The notes under the pieces: model-generated
Seen by the model: only the letters and a program-made list of their open reading frames with translations
Database searches by the model: none
What the model was told of the DNA's origin: nothing
Assembly (NCBI RefSeq): GCF_000709085.1
Contig: NZ_JFBD01000014.1
Location: forward strand, 1-53,449
DNA: 53,449 bases
Origin: Virgibacillus alimentarius
Lineage (GTDB): Bacteria > Bacillota > Bacilli > Bacillales > Amphibacillaceae
Reading direction: 5' to 3'
Position numbers and translations under genes: made by a program
In this document: positions 1-8,297 of the stretch, piece after piece
Layout of the letters: every line of letters starts with the position of its first letter
Position numbering within the stretch: the first letter of the stretch is position 1

Positions 1-26
1 AGTTATGTCCCGGCCTCTTTTCCTTT

Positions 27-2102
27 TTAATTATTCTCTTTTTTACTTTTCTTATCTCGTTCCTCTTTAAGGTCAAAATATTCATCTAAAATCTTCTCTC
101 CAATTAAATTGTTAATTGGATGTTGTCCACTTACATTCCCCGTATTAGGTACAACGACAGCAAAAGCTACTTCAGGTTCGTCAAATGGTGCATATCCGAC
201 TAATGTCAGATTTTCCGTCTCAGCTAGTTTTTTCCCATCCTCGTACACTTCGTGCTGTGCAGTACCCGTTTTACCAGCCGGATCGTAATCTTTTCCTGAA
301 AAATAGGATGAAGCTGTGCCTCCAGTTTCCTGGAAGGCTTTACGAAATCCTTCCTGAATTCGATTAAGATTTTCATCCTTAATCCCAATTTTATTTAGTA
401 CCTTCGTATTAATACTTTTTTGAATAGGGCCAGTCCCCTCACCTTCAGAATCAGGGTCTCGAATTTCTTTTACGAAATGAGGACGTACTCTGTAGCCATC
501 TGACGCAATTGTTGAAATATATTGTGCTAATTGCATTGTTGTGTACGTATCATATTGGCCAATTGAAAAGTCGAGTAAATTAGGTGGTGTTTGTCCTACA
601 TACCCAGTCGCTTCATAAGGAAAGTCGACTCCTGTTGAAACCCCTAAGCCAAATTGGTGAAAATAATTCCTTATCTCTTGAACGGATTCAGGATTAAATT
701 GAATTGATTTTCCACGTTGATAATCATATTCCCCACCCATGCGCATAGCGATATAAAACATGTATACGTTTGAAGACCGTTTTAAAGCATTTATATCATT
801 AATGGATCCTAAGTTAGAGACAGAACTTTTTTCTGGTGTACCTGCTATCTTGATTGGGGCATCGTAAAATGTTTGACCAGGTGAAATAACATCTGATTGA
901 TATCCCGCTGCTATTGTTGCCCCTTTAATAGACGATCCGGGTCGATGTGCCTCATATAATGCTTTATAGGCTGCATTTTCAAACTTGCCTTCCTCACGGT
1001 CATAATGCTGGCCGGACACTGCTAATAATTCGCCAGTTTGAGGATTAATGACAACAGCGAATGCATCGTTCAAAAATCGGTTTGCATGCGGGTGTTTTTG
1101 AATTGCTGTTTTCAGCTCTTTTTTTACAATTTTATCTACGCGTTTTTGCAGTTCCATGTCGATAGTTAAAACTAAATCTTTCCCGCGCTGTCCTTCTACA
1201 ATAACCTCGGAATCAATTACTTGTCCAGATTTCGTTGTTGTATATTGCACTTGCTCTTTTCTGCCACGTAAAACTTCCTCATATTGTTCTTCCAAACCAC
1301 TTTTACCAACACGATCATTTCTACTATAACCGCGTGTTAGGAAATAATCGATTTTTTCCGCAGGGAGTCCCTCTTCTTGCGATGTAATCGATCCTAGAAG
1401 TGATTTAAAGCTATCCTTAAAAGGATAGGAACGATTCCAGTCGGTTGTAGCATTAACTCCAGGAAGTTGGTCTAAATGTTCTGCAACACGTGCATATTCT
1501 TTCGGAGTAACATCTTCGTTTTTAATTATTTGTGGAGTTAGGGAATATGCTTTATCCAACTCTTTTTTAATGACCATTACCTCAAGTTCTTGTTTTGTAA
1601 AATCACTAATTTCTTTCTCTGTTATCCGGTCTAAAATCGTATCGTATTGTTCTGCATTACTCATTTCATTTGCTTCTTCTTCAGAAAGGCGTTTATCTGC
1701 TTCTTTTTTATTTTTTAAATACCAATACTCTTTTTTGTTGCGTTCAGTTAAGCCATCGATTCGCTCTTTACTGTCCATCGATATATATTCCGCTAATTTT
1801 TCCGCTACTTTTAATTTATCTTCAGCCTGTGTACCTTTTGCTGGTGTATAAGTTATTGAATATAAAGGTTTATTGTCTACGATTACATTTTGATTTCGAT
1901 CAACAATTAATCCACGAGGCACAGGAATTTTGGTTGTATCTTTAATTGTACGGTCAATTTCTTCCTGAAACCCTTCGCCATGTAGTATTTGAACAACTCC
2001 CAATTGAAGAATTAAGCCACAAAATAGTAGAAACACGATAAAAAAGATGATATTTAAACGGAAAGGAAGTTGTGGTCTTTTTTTTCTTTTTTTATTTTTC
2101 AC
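27..2102 (-). CDS. pbpA: Class B penicillin-binding protein, PBP2A type
   Basis: This is a peptidoglycan DD-transpeptidase that cross-links stem peptides outside the membrane, probably in rod elongation. The 691-residue protein has a Lys/Arg-rich cytoplasmic tail, one membrane segment (about 17-37), a dimerisation domain, and a transpeptidase domain with all three active-site motifs: SSIK with nucleophile Ser390, SSN at 443-445 and KTGT at 611-614. Its length is close to the roughly 716 residues of B. subtilis PbpA. The order sodA-yqgE-pbpA matches B. subtilis and supports the name. The gene probably follows yqgE after a 79-bp gap. Downstream, bases 1-26 look like one arm of a GC-rich terminator hairpin cut by the window edge. 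Confidence 0.93.
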   Translation of the reverse strand: MKNKKRKKRPQLPFRLNIIFFIVFLLFCGLILQLGVVQILHGEGFQEEIDRTIKDTTKIPVPRGLIVDRNQNVIVDNKPLYSITYTPAKGTQAEDKLKVAEKLAEYISMDSKERIDGLTERNKKEYWYLKNKKEADKRLSEEEANEMSNAEQYDTILDRITEKEISDFTKQELEVMVIKKELDKAYSLTPQIIKNEDVTPKEYARVAEHLDQLPGVNATTDWNRSYPFKDSFKSLLGSITSQEEGLPAEKIDYFLTRGYSRNDRVGKSGLEEQYEEVLRGRKEQVQYTTTKSGQVIDSEVIVEGQRGKDLVLTIDMELQKRVDKIVKKELKTAIQKHPHANRFLNDAFAVVINPQTGELLAVSGQHYDREEGKFENAAYKALYEAHRPGSSIKGATIAAGYQSDVISPGQTFYDAPIKIAGTPEKSSVSNLGSINDINALKRSSNVYMFYIAMRMGGEYDYQRGKSIQFNPESVQEIRNYFHQFGLGVSTGVDFPYEATGYVGQTPPNLLDFSIGQYDTYTTMQLAQYISTIASDGYRVRPHFVKEIRDPDSEGEGTGPIQKSINTKVLNKIGIKDENLNRIQEGFRKAFQETGGTASSYFSGKDYDPAGKTGTAQHEVYEDGKKLAETENLTLVGYAPFDEPEVAFAVVVPNTGNVSGQHPINNLIGEKILDEYFDLKEERDKKSKKENN

Positions 2103-2181
2103 TATTTATTCCCCTCATTTTGTCTAAAGCTATATAAATCCTTTCCTATTATAGCATTTAATTTATGAAATTCTAACTCAT

Positions 2182-3453
2182 TTAACGATTTTTTTCATCA
2201 GTTATTCGATCTTTTATCATGATTTCTTTTTCTGGGGAGCTAGTCAAATATATATTTTTTACAAATAAATAAATAAAAAGATGACCTGAACCAAAAATCA
2301 TTAACAATATAGGAATTGCCAGTTCAGAAGAGAAATTGATAACAGTCAGAAGAAAAATACTAATGGATATTACTCTCCCGATATTCACAAAAAATTCTCT
2401 GACAACGATATATTCAACACGTAAATCTTTTGCATCCCGCGCCTTACCGATTACATCATAAGTTAATGATACATACGGTACACTGATAATTGGATAGGCA
2501 ATACCAATTATAATCGCATATATAAGCAATTTGGTATAACTAATTTGAAATAAAATGATATAAAGTGAAAAGTACAGCATGGCAGCTCCAATTAATATAG
2601 CTAACTTCCTTCGGGCGGGTTTAATGAATTTCGTTGCAATAAAATAAAATACTAATGATAAACCAGATAAAAGTAAATTAAACATACCCAAGGCAAATTC
2701 ACTTTTGGTCACTAAAAATACCCAGATTGTGATAACAAATAGGAAAATCCCTTCCCTTAAACCTTGGAAAATATGGGCATATAAAATTCGGTTCCAATTT
2801 TTATTATGGTGCCTTTCTCTTAAAATTTTTTTAAATTGAAAGCTTCCTTCTGCTTGACGCCGTTTTAAAAAGAAGCTACAGGCTACAGCACAGATAAACA
2901 AAATAAAAGAAATCGTAAATATTGTCGTATACCCTGTATTATCTGACATTTTCGCAATGATAAACCCAGCAATTAACGGGCCAACCATTCCTCCAAAAGA
3001 TTGCAAGACACCTAGGAATCCATTAAAAAAATCACGTGTATCTGGTTCGGTAATTTCAAATGTTAAAACATCAAAAGCAAGCCAGTAAAATCCATAACCG
3101 ATACCGAGCAGGCTCCCGAGTATGAAATTATAAGTAGCTGCCTTTTCTCCAATGATTAATACACTCATAAAAAATACAGATAAGAAAATAACCCCTAGTC
3201 TTAATACAATAATACGATCAATTTTTTTTGCAGTCTTTCCTGCCAAAATGAAAGTAATAGGTTGAAACAGGTATATAGCTAGGTTATAAACAGCGATAGT
3301 AATATAGTCACCCGCTTGTTTCCATAAATAAACATTTACAAAAGTGTTAGAAAGAAAAAGCCCTAACGAATAGAGCCCTCCAATAATTAACAAAAAAATT
3401 AAATCACGATCAATATCCATTTTTTCTGATAAAAAACTAAGTTTTTTTTGCAT
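2182..3453 (-). CDS. yqgE: MFS transporter, YqgE-like
   Basis: This 423-residue polytopic membrane protein belongs to the major facilitator superfamily. About twelve hydrophobic segments span the chain, with a basic loop near residues 195-220 separating the two halves, as is usual for MFS carriers. Its place between sodA and pbpA on the same strand equals that of B. subtilis yqgE. The substrate is unknown and cannot be read from the sequence. A strong terminator lies between sodA and this gene, so it probably has its own promoter in the 150-bp spacer, but I could not assign one confidently. Confidence 0.82.
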   Translation of the reverse strand: MQKKLSFLSEKMDIDRDLIFLLIIGGLYSLGLFLSNTFVNVYLWKQAGDYITIAVYNLAIYLFQPITFILAGKTAKKIDRIIVLRLGVIFLSVFFMSVLIIGEKAATYNFILGSLLGIGYGFYWLAFDVLTFEITEPDTRDFFNGFLGVLQSFGGMVGPLIAGFIIAKMSDNTGYTTIFTISFILFICAVACSFFLKRRQAEGSFQFKKILRERHHNKNWNRILYAHIFQGLREGIFLFVITIWVFLVTKSEFALGMFNLLLSGLSLVFYFIATKFIKPARRKLAILIGAAMLYFSLYIILFQISYTKLLIYAIIIGIAYPIISVPYVSLTYDVIGKARDAKDLRVEYIVVREFFVNIGRVISISIFLLTVINFSSELAIPILLMIFGSGHLFIYLFVKNIYLTSSPEKEIMIKDRITDEKNR

Positions 3454-3561
3454 ATCTCAAGGCTCCTTTTTCTCTTTAAATAGTGTGAGCAAATCGGCAT
3501 GAGATATACAAAAAGCCCTCACAAAAAAATTTATATAAAGCCAATATAGCTGTTTTTGCAT

Positions 3562-3593
3562 AAAAAAATACGAGGATATTTCCTCGTATTTTT
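3562..3593 (-). terminator. Rho-independent terminator of sodA
   Basis: A 13-bp stem (3564-3576 with 3581-3593) with a four-base loop is followed on the minus strand by a run of T. It lies ten bases beyond the sodA stop codon. Confidence 0.85.
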
Positions 3594-3603
3594 AAACTCA
3601 TTC

Positions 3604-4215
3604 TTATTTAGCATTGTTATAATTCTTGGCTACCTCATCCCAATTTACTACATTCCAGAATGCAGAAACATATTCAGGACGTCTGTTTTGATAGTTTAGG
3701 TAGTATGCATGCTCCCAAACATCTAACCCCAATATAGGCGTTTTCCCTTCCATTAAAGGACTATCTTGATTAGGAGTACTCATTACTTCTAGTTCACCAT
3801 TATTAACTACTAACCATGCCCATCCAGAACCAAAACGTTTTTTTGCAGCTGTTTCGAATTCTTCTTTAAATTTATCAATGCTTCCGAATTTACCATTAAT
3901 TTTATCAGCAAGTTCTCCTGATGGATTTCCTCCACCGTTTGGTGATAGAACTTTCCAGAAAAGACTGTGGTTAGCATGTCCACCACCGTTATTTCGTACT
4001 GCAGTACGGATGTTTTCAGGTACATTCTCTAAATTGCTTATAAGGTCTTCTAACGATTTAGATTGAAGGGTTTCATTACCTTCTAAAGCACCATTTAGGT
4101 TTGTAACATAAGTATTATGATGCTTTGTATGGTGAATGTTCATTGTTTCCTTGTCGATTGTTGGTTCTAAAGCATCGTATGCATAAGGTAGTTCAGGTAA
4201 TTCAAATTTAGCCAT
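3604..4215 (-). CDS. sodA: Superoxide dismutase, Mn type
   Basis: The enzyme converts superoxide to oxygen and hydrogen peroxide in the cytoplasm. At 203 residues it is a standard Fe/Mn SOD. The metal ligands are visible as His28, His83, Asp165 and His169, the last two within the signature DVWEHAYY (165-172). The GGGHANH stretch near 77-83 and overall similarity to B. subtilis SodA favour manganese, though metal choice is inference. The start is fixed by a strong GGAGG ribosome site about nine bases before ATG. The gene is monocistronic: a terminator follows it, and the tRNA operon upstream has its own terminator. Confidence 0.96.
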   Translation of the reverse strand: MAKFELPELPYAYDALEPTIDKETMNIHHTKHHNTYVTNLNGALEGNETLQSKSLEDLISNLENVPENIRTAVRNNGGGHANHSLFWKVLSPNGGGNPSGELADKINGKFGSIDKFKEEFETAAKKRFGSGWAWLVVNNGELEVMSTPNQDSPLMEGKTPILGLDVWEHAYYLNYQNRRPEYVSAFWNVVNWDEVAKNYNNAK

Positions 4216-4425
4216 GATTAAATTTCCTCCTTCAAAATTATTCTAAAGTAAAAGGATATATTATTCACCTTTACTTATCAAGAGTACCAAAGCGTTTCAA
4301 CTCATGCAAATATTTTGCATTCTCTTGAAGTCCTTGATTAATGTAAGTTGGATGAAAGATGATCTATGCTTTCACATACTTTTTCTAGCAATAAAATAAA
4401 CAATGAAATTTCAGAAAAATTACCC

Positions 4426-4453
4426 TCAAAAAAAACAAGCATTTTTGCTTGTT
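4426..4453 (-). terminator. Terminator of the tRNA operon
   Basis: An 8-bp stem (4434-4441 with 4446-4453) and four-base loop are followed on the minus strand by eight T. It lies 12 bases after the end of tRNA-Phe. Confidence 0.85.
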
Positions 4454-4464
4454 ACGTCATTTAG

Positions 4465-4540
4465 TGGTGGCTCGGGACGGAATCGAACCGCCGACACAAG
4501 GATTTTCAGTCCTTTGCTCTACCGACTGAGCTACCAAGCC
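4465..4540 (-). tRNA. tRNA-Phe (GAA)
   Basis: The cloverleaf folds completely, with anticodon loop CTGAAAA giving anticodon GAA. CCA is encoded. One G-U pair is present in the acceptor stem. It is the last gene of the six-tRNA operon. Confidence 0.96.
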
Positions 4541-4572
4541 ATTATTTCTATTTATCTTAGCAAGTTTATGTA

Positions 4573-4665
4573 TGGAGGAGGAAGAGGGATTCGAACCCCC
4601 GCGGGCTTTGACACCCCTTTCGGTTTTCAAGACCGACCCCTTCAGCCAGACTTGGGTATTCCTCC
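4573..4665 (-). tRNA. tRNA-Ser (TGA)
   Basis: This is a 93-base class II tRNA with a long variable arm. The anticodon loop CTTGAAA gives TGA. The acceptor stem GGAGGAA pairs with TTCCTCC, and CCA is encoded. The discriminator base before CCA is T, whereas the tRNA-Ser genes I know from Bacillus carry G there. Confidence 0.95.
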
Positions 4666-4671
4666 GTATAA

Positions 4672-4748
4672 TGGTGGACCCTGCAGGATTCGAACCTGCG
4701 ACCGATCGGTTATGAGCCGATAGCTCTAACCAACTGAGCTAAGGGTCC
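4672..4748 (-). tRNA. tRNA-Ile2 (CAT, lysidine-modified)
   Basis: The anticodon reads CAT, but the body resembles Bacillus tRNA-Ile2 (GGACC acceptor stem, standard elongator D and T arms) and not elongator or initiator Met. In that family TilS converts C34 to lysidine so the tRNA reads AUA. A true elongator tRNA-Met lies two genes upstream, which supports this call. CCA is encoded. Confidence 0.85.
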
Positions 4749-4773
4749 TTAATAAAATATTTTACTAATATAA

Positions 4774-4850
4774 TGGGGCGACCGGTGGGAATCGAACCCA
4801 CGAATGCCGGAGCCACAATCCGGTGCGTTGACCGCTTCGCCACGACCGCC
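4774..4850 (-). tRNA. tRNA-His (GTG)
   Basis: The anticodon loop TTGTGGC gives GTG. The extra G at position -1 faces C73, the normal identity feature of tRNA-His, and is included in the 77-base span. CCA is encoded. Confidence 0.96.
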
Positions 4851-4863
4851 AAATGAAGTAGAT

Positions 4864-4940
4864 TGGTAGCGGCGGAGGGGATCGAACCCACGACCTTACG
4901 GGTATGAACCGTACGCTCTCGCCAGCTGAGCTACACCGCC
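4864..4940 (-). tRNA. tRNA-Met elongator (CAT)
   Basis: The anticodon loop TTCATAC gives CAT. The acceptor stem (GGCGGTG, with a G1-U72 pair) matches Bacillus elongator tRNA-Met. The T stem (GTGGG with CCCTC) holds a U-U opposition at 50-64, where Bacillus has a G-U pair. CCA is encoded. Confidence 0.95.
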
Positions 4941-4948
4941 AAATAAGG

Positions 4949-5020
4949 CTCCACAGGTAGGATTCGAACCTACGACCGATCGGTTAACAGCCGATAGCTC
5001 TACCGCTGAGCTACTGTGGA
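4949..5020 (-). tRNA. tRNA-Asn (GTT)
   Basis: The anticodon loop CTGTTAA gives GTT, with discriminator G73. The bases after G73 read CCT, so the CCA end is not encoded and must be added by CCA-transferase. This is the first gene of the tRNA operon. Confidence 0.95.
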
Positions 5021-5102
5021 ATGATTTTAGTATCTATTAACAATCGTTCTTTTTCCCTGGCATCTACATGTTTATTTACAGTTAATTGGTTCTTCAAGGT
5101 TA

Positions 5103-5131
5103 CTTATAACTAGATCGGTAAAGTTTAACAA
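5103..5131 (-). promoter_or_regulatory. Candidate sigma-A promoter of the tRNA operon
   Basis: The minus strand reads TTGTTA, 17 bases, then TATAAG. Transcription would start roughly 75 bases before tRNA-Asn. The -35 box matches only four of six consensus bases. Confidence 0.45.
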
Positions 5132-5280
5132 GTAATTAGTTAATCAAATTTTCATTTTCTCTATGAGATAATGTCTTTATATTTTTTGATATTGGTTAGG
5201 CACGAAATATAATTTATCATGTTCGACACGATCTGTCAATTATTTTCTTGAAATATTTTTTAAAATATTTTTTAAATAAT

Positions 5281-5320
5281 TAGTATGTATTGTTGTCTTT
5301 AGAAACAACAATACATACTA
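5281..5320. repeat. Perfect 16-bp inverted repeat
   Basis: Arms 5281-5296 and 5305-5320 are exact reverse complements around an eight-base loop. It lies 68 bases after the Na/Pi cotransporter stop codon and could act as its terminator, but no clear T-tract follows on either strand. Confidence 0.8.
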
Positions 5321-5388
5321 TAGCACTTTCTTATATAGTTTTCAATACTAAAATTCAATTATTTTCTTAAATACATAAATGATGCGAT

Positions 5389-7010
5389 TTAATCCAGTAC
5401 CTCTTCTGCTATATTTACTGCATGGTCACCAATTCTTTCTAAATTACTTAATATATCGACAAAAACAATGCCTGCTGAACCGTTACATTTTCCTTCATTC
5501 ATGCGAATAATATGTTTTTTACGATAATTTCTCTCCATTTTATCTATTTGATCTTCTTTTTGTGCAACAGCAAGCGCTTCTTCTCTATCCATTGTCTCAA
5601 GAGCTTTAACGGCCTGCTTTACGGTTAAAATCGTTAAGTCAAACATATCATTCAGGTCTTCTTGTGCCTGTTCTGTAATATTAACTTTGTTTGAAATTTT
5701 ATAATCAATCAGTTCAACGATATTTTCGAAATGATCCCCAATTCGTTCAATATCGCGAACGGTGTCCATAAGTGAAGTGTGTTTTGCACTTTCTAATTCT
5801 GTCATTGTTCCACTGGAAATGCTTATCAAATAATCCGTTATTTCCCGATCGAGGTTATTTAAAGCTCCCTCAACTTGAACAGCCATCTCCGAATATTTTT
5901 GCTGTTGCGTTGTTAAATATAAATTCGTCTCCTCGAGGCCTTTGTATGCGTATTCGCCCATGCGAACAATTTCGGATTTTGCTTGATCTAACGCTAGGGT
6001 CGATGATTGTTGAATAAATATAGGATCCAAATGCTTTGGCTTATACTCAATTATTGTATCTTCACCCGGTATAATTTTTGTAACTATCCATGCAAGTATA
6101 CCAATAAAAGGAAATTGAATAACTGTATTGGCCATATTAAAACTTCCATGTGCAAATGCAATTGTCATTTCCGGATTTAAATTTAATTGGCCTTGTAAAT
6201 AGCTCACGAACGTTGTAAATAAACTTAGAAAAATTAAAAAGATAGCTGCACCCATTAAATTAAAAATAACATGTGTAAATGCAGCTCTTTTTGCTGCAAC
6301 TGTCGCACCAAGTGATGCTAAAATGGCTGTTATAGTGGTTCCTAAGTTATCTCCCATCAAAACGGGTATAGCTGCTTTTAGTTCTATTGCTCCTTCAGCA
6401 AACAACCCTTGGAGTATACCAATTGTTGCACTAGAACTTTGTACAATTAATGTGAAAACAGTACCAATAACAACACCTAGTATTGAATTATCACTCATAC
6501 TGACCGTGAGTTCATGGAATGCTTCTAAACTGCGCAGCGGTTCCATACCAGCACTCATTAAATCCAACCCAAAAAATAATGCACCAAACCCAAAAATAGT
6601 TTGTCCAATGGCATTCACTTTTTGATTTTTAAAGAAAAATAGTAAAAAACATCCTACAGCAATTATTGGTAAAGCGTATTCCCCGATATCCAGGCCTATA
6701 ATAAACGCAGTATGGTGGTACCAATATTTGCCCCCATAATAACGCCTATCGCTTGTCTTAAAGTCATAAAACCAGCATTAACTAGGCCTACAGTTAACAC
6801 AGTAGTACCTGAACTACTTTGTATAAGAACAGTAACAATAATTCCGGCTAATACACCCAAAAAAGGATTACTTGTAAATTTGTCAAGAATATCTCTTAAC
6901 CGATCTCCCGCAGATTGCTGCAATCCATCTCCCATGTATTTAATGCCTAATAGAAAAATACCTAAACCGCCAATAAATTCAAACAGCATAGCTTGTACAT
7001 CGATTTCCAA
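5389..7010 (-). pseudogene. Na/phosphate cotransporter, interrupted by a frameshift
   Basis: This gene encodes a Na/Pi-cotransporter II family membrane protein with a C-terminal PhoU-like helical domain. Two frames make up one protein: 6696-7010 (TTG start after an AAGGGAAGG ribosome site, first QSSSG motif near residue 64) and 5389-6618 (second QSSSA motif, then PhoU-like repeats). The first frame ends four codons after a GTT sequence. Adding one base near 6709-6712 rejoins the frames into an uninterrupted protein of about 540 residues, the usual family size. No other damage is seen, so the lesion is recent or a sequencing error. The protein would import phosphate with sodium. Confidence 0.85.
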
Positions 7011-7060
7011 TGGTTAAACCTTCCCTTCACTTTCTGTCAGATTATGTCGTATACCATTCC

Positions 7061-7089
7061 ATTATTAATAAATAACTTTATTTTGTAAA
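7061..7089 (-). promoter_or_regulatory. Candidate promoter of the Na/Pi cotransporter gene
   Basis: The minus strand reads TTTACA, 17 bases, AATAAT, about 50 bases before the TTG start. The -35 box lies inside an inverted repeat. Confidence 0.5.
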
Positions 7090-7111
7090 GTATCTTCGCA
7101 AATACTTTACA
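7084..7111. promoter_or_regulatory. Operator-like inverted repeat over the -35 box
   Basis: Ten-base arms TGTAAAGTAT (7084-7093) and ATACTTTACA (7102-7111) are perfect and separated by eight bases. The position suggests a repressor site, but it matches no box that I can name. Spacing rules out the 17-bp GlnR/TnrA form. Confidence 0.45.
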
Positions 7112-7190
7112 TTAAATTTACAAATCACAAATGATACTTAAATTAGTTTTTTAACTTGACTTGTTTAATATGTTTGATATGTTGGCTGTA

Positions 7191-7232
7191 AAAAAACGCA
7201 ATGAACGAAAGTGATCATTCATTGCGTTTTTT
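7191..7232 (-). terminator. Terminator of the NfeD-like gene
   Basis: A 15-bp stem (7191-7205 with 7218-7232) ends in T-runs on the minus strand and lies just beyond the stop codon at 7237. Confidence 0.85.
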
Positions 7233-7236
7233 TATT

Positions 7237-7866
7237 TTATAATTGCTTCACCAAAATTTTTGTACCATCAACTTCTATTACTTGTATTTCATTATTTTTG
7301 GGGATCCATTGTCCATTTGAAATGGCACTGTAATCCTTATCATTAATCCGAATTGTTCCTACAGGTCGTAGGTCATTTAGTGTAATTCCCTTTTCTCCGA
7401 GTAGCTGATTATAATCAGCGTTTAAAGAATTATAGCCAGCCTCCTTCGTTAATCTGTCTTTCAACATAATTTTATTCCACATCTCCCGTTTCTTAAAGAT
7501 TTTCAAGAAAATGAAGGAAGTTCCCGCTCCTATTAAAACACCACAAATGGCATATATCCCAGCAGTAAATGTAGGAGAAGCTAATGCAACAGAGGTTAAC
7601 ATTACAACTAATCCAATTGCTGCAAGTGTTCCGTCATTTAATACTTTTCCATCAATGATAATTAGTAATAAACCGATAAAATAAATAATAAGCATAAGAA
7701 CAAAGGATTGAGTTTGAAGAAATACTGAAAAATAAACAGTGATAAACCCTATCCCTAATATTGCAAATCCTCCACGCATATTAACAAGAATTTCTCCTAT
7801 TAAAAATAGTGTACCAAGTCCTGTAAAAAGTAATGCCAACCAATCTGATGAAAGAAAAAATTCCAC
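7237..7866 (-). CDS. Short NfeD-like membrane protein
   Basis: This 209-residue protein has about four membrane segments in its first 125 residues, followed by a soluble C-terminal domain of the NfeD OB-fold type. The C-terminal 70 residues share clear blocks with the YqeZ-like protein at 31927-33270 (for example LKDR, GYxS, LRPxGT and the final valine-rich strand). It lacks the ClpP-class protease domain found in YqeZ. Short NfeD proteins normally sit beside a flotillin or stomatin gene, but none is adjacent here. GTG is the start, preceded by AAAGGTGG. A role in membrane-domain organisation is inference from the family. Confidence 0.7.
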   Translation of the reverse strand: MEFFLSSDWLALLFTGLGTLFLIGEILVNMRGGFAILGIGFITVYFSVFLQTQSFVLMLIIYFIGLLLIIIDGKVLNDGTLAAIGLVVMLTSVALASPTFTAGIYAICGVLIGAGTSFIFLKIFKKREMWNKIMLKDRLTKEAGYNSLNADYNQLLGEKGITLNDLRPVGTIRINDKDYSAISNGQWIPKNNEIQVIEVDGTKILVKQL

Positions 7867-7924
7867 GATTTTACCACCTTTTTAAAATAATTTTTTGGTG
7901 ATTTTTTAATTAAGGAGTTTAAAT

Positions 7925-8263
7925 ATGGAGTTTAAAAGGATATGTATCATTTTATTTCTTTTCTTATTTATTATGAGTATCTATAAAGATTTAACAACAG
8001 GAATCATAAAAAATACGCTAAATACAAAAATTGATACAGAAATTACAGAAAAAGCTAATATTCGTACTGCAAAAATTAAAGTATATCCCGGAGATACAGT
8101 ATTATCAATAGTTGAGCAAATAAATAACAATCATCACCAAACACCAAATATTGACATTGAGCAAATTATCATTGATTTTAAAAAAATAAACCCTGATGCG
8201 GATCCATATAAACTAGAAATTTTTAAATATTATTATTTTCCCTTGTACCATAATAACATATAA
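7925..8263 (+). CDS. Small secreted or membrane-anchored LysM-like protein
   Basis: This 112-residue product begins with a hydrophobic segment (about 6-20) that could be a signal peptide or anchor. Residues about 52-107 resemble a LysM module: a beta strand, YPGDTVLSIVEQIN, and a later NPDADPYKL-like turn. A good AAGGAG site lies seven bases before ATG. It is one of the few plus-strand genes and diverges from the NfeD-like gene. It may correspond to B. subtilis YqfZ, a LysM-type protein encoded in the same neighbourhood, but I am not certain of orthology. Peptidoglycan binding is inference. Confidence 0.6.
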   Translation: MEFKRICIILFLFLFIMSIYKDLTTGIIKNTLNTKIDTEITEKANIRTAKIKVYPGDTVLSIVEQINNNHHQTPNIDIEQIIIDFKKINPDADPYKLEIFKYYYFPLYHNNI

Positions 8264-8266
8264 ATG

Positions 8267-8296
8267 GAAAGAGGCCGATAATAATCAGCCTCTTTC
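8267..8296. terminator. Shared hairpin between convergent genes
   Basis: A 9-bp stem (8267-8275 with 8288-8296) separates the convergent LysM-like gene and yqfX. The T-tract is weak on both strands. Confidence 0.6.
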
Positions 8297-8297
8297 T

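Larger units (their letters stand above)
5021..5388. other. AT-rich spacer with repeats, upstream of the tRNA operon
   Basis: No gene is visible in these 368 bases. They hold a candidate tRNA promoter, a 14-base direct repeat (5236-5249 and 5355-5368), a tandem pair of 12-base units (5251-5262 and 5263-5274), and a perfect 16-bp inverted repeat (5281-5320). Confidence 0.8.

Noticed and set aside
4285-4300. A cre (CcpA) site upstream of sodA
   Set aside because: TTGAAACGCTTTGG is one base short in the spacing of the consensus and would be a poor match.
4403-4723. A 106-codon open frame on the plus strand
   Set aside because: It runs antisense through three tRNA genes and has no ribosome site.
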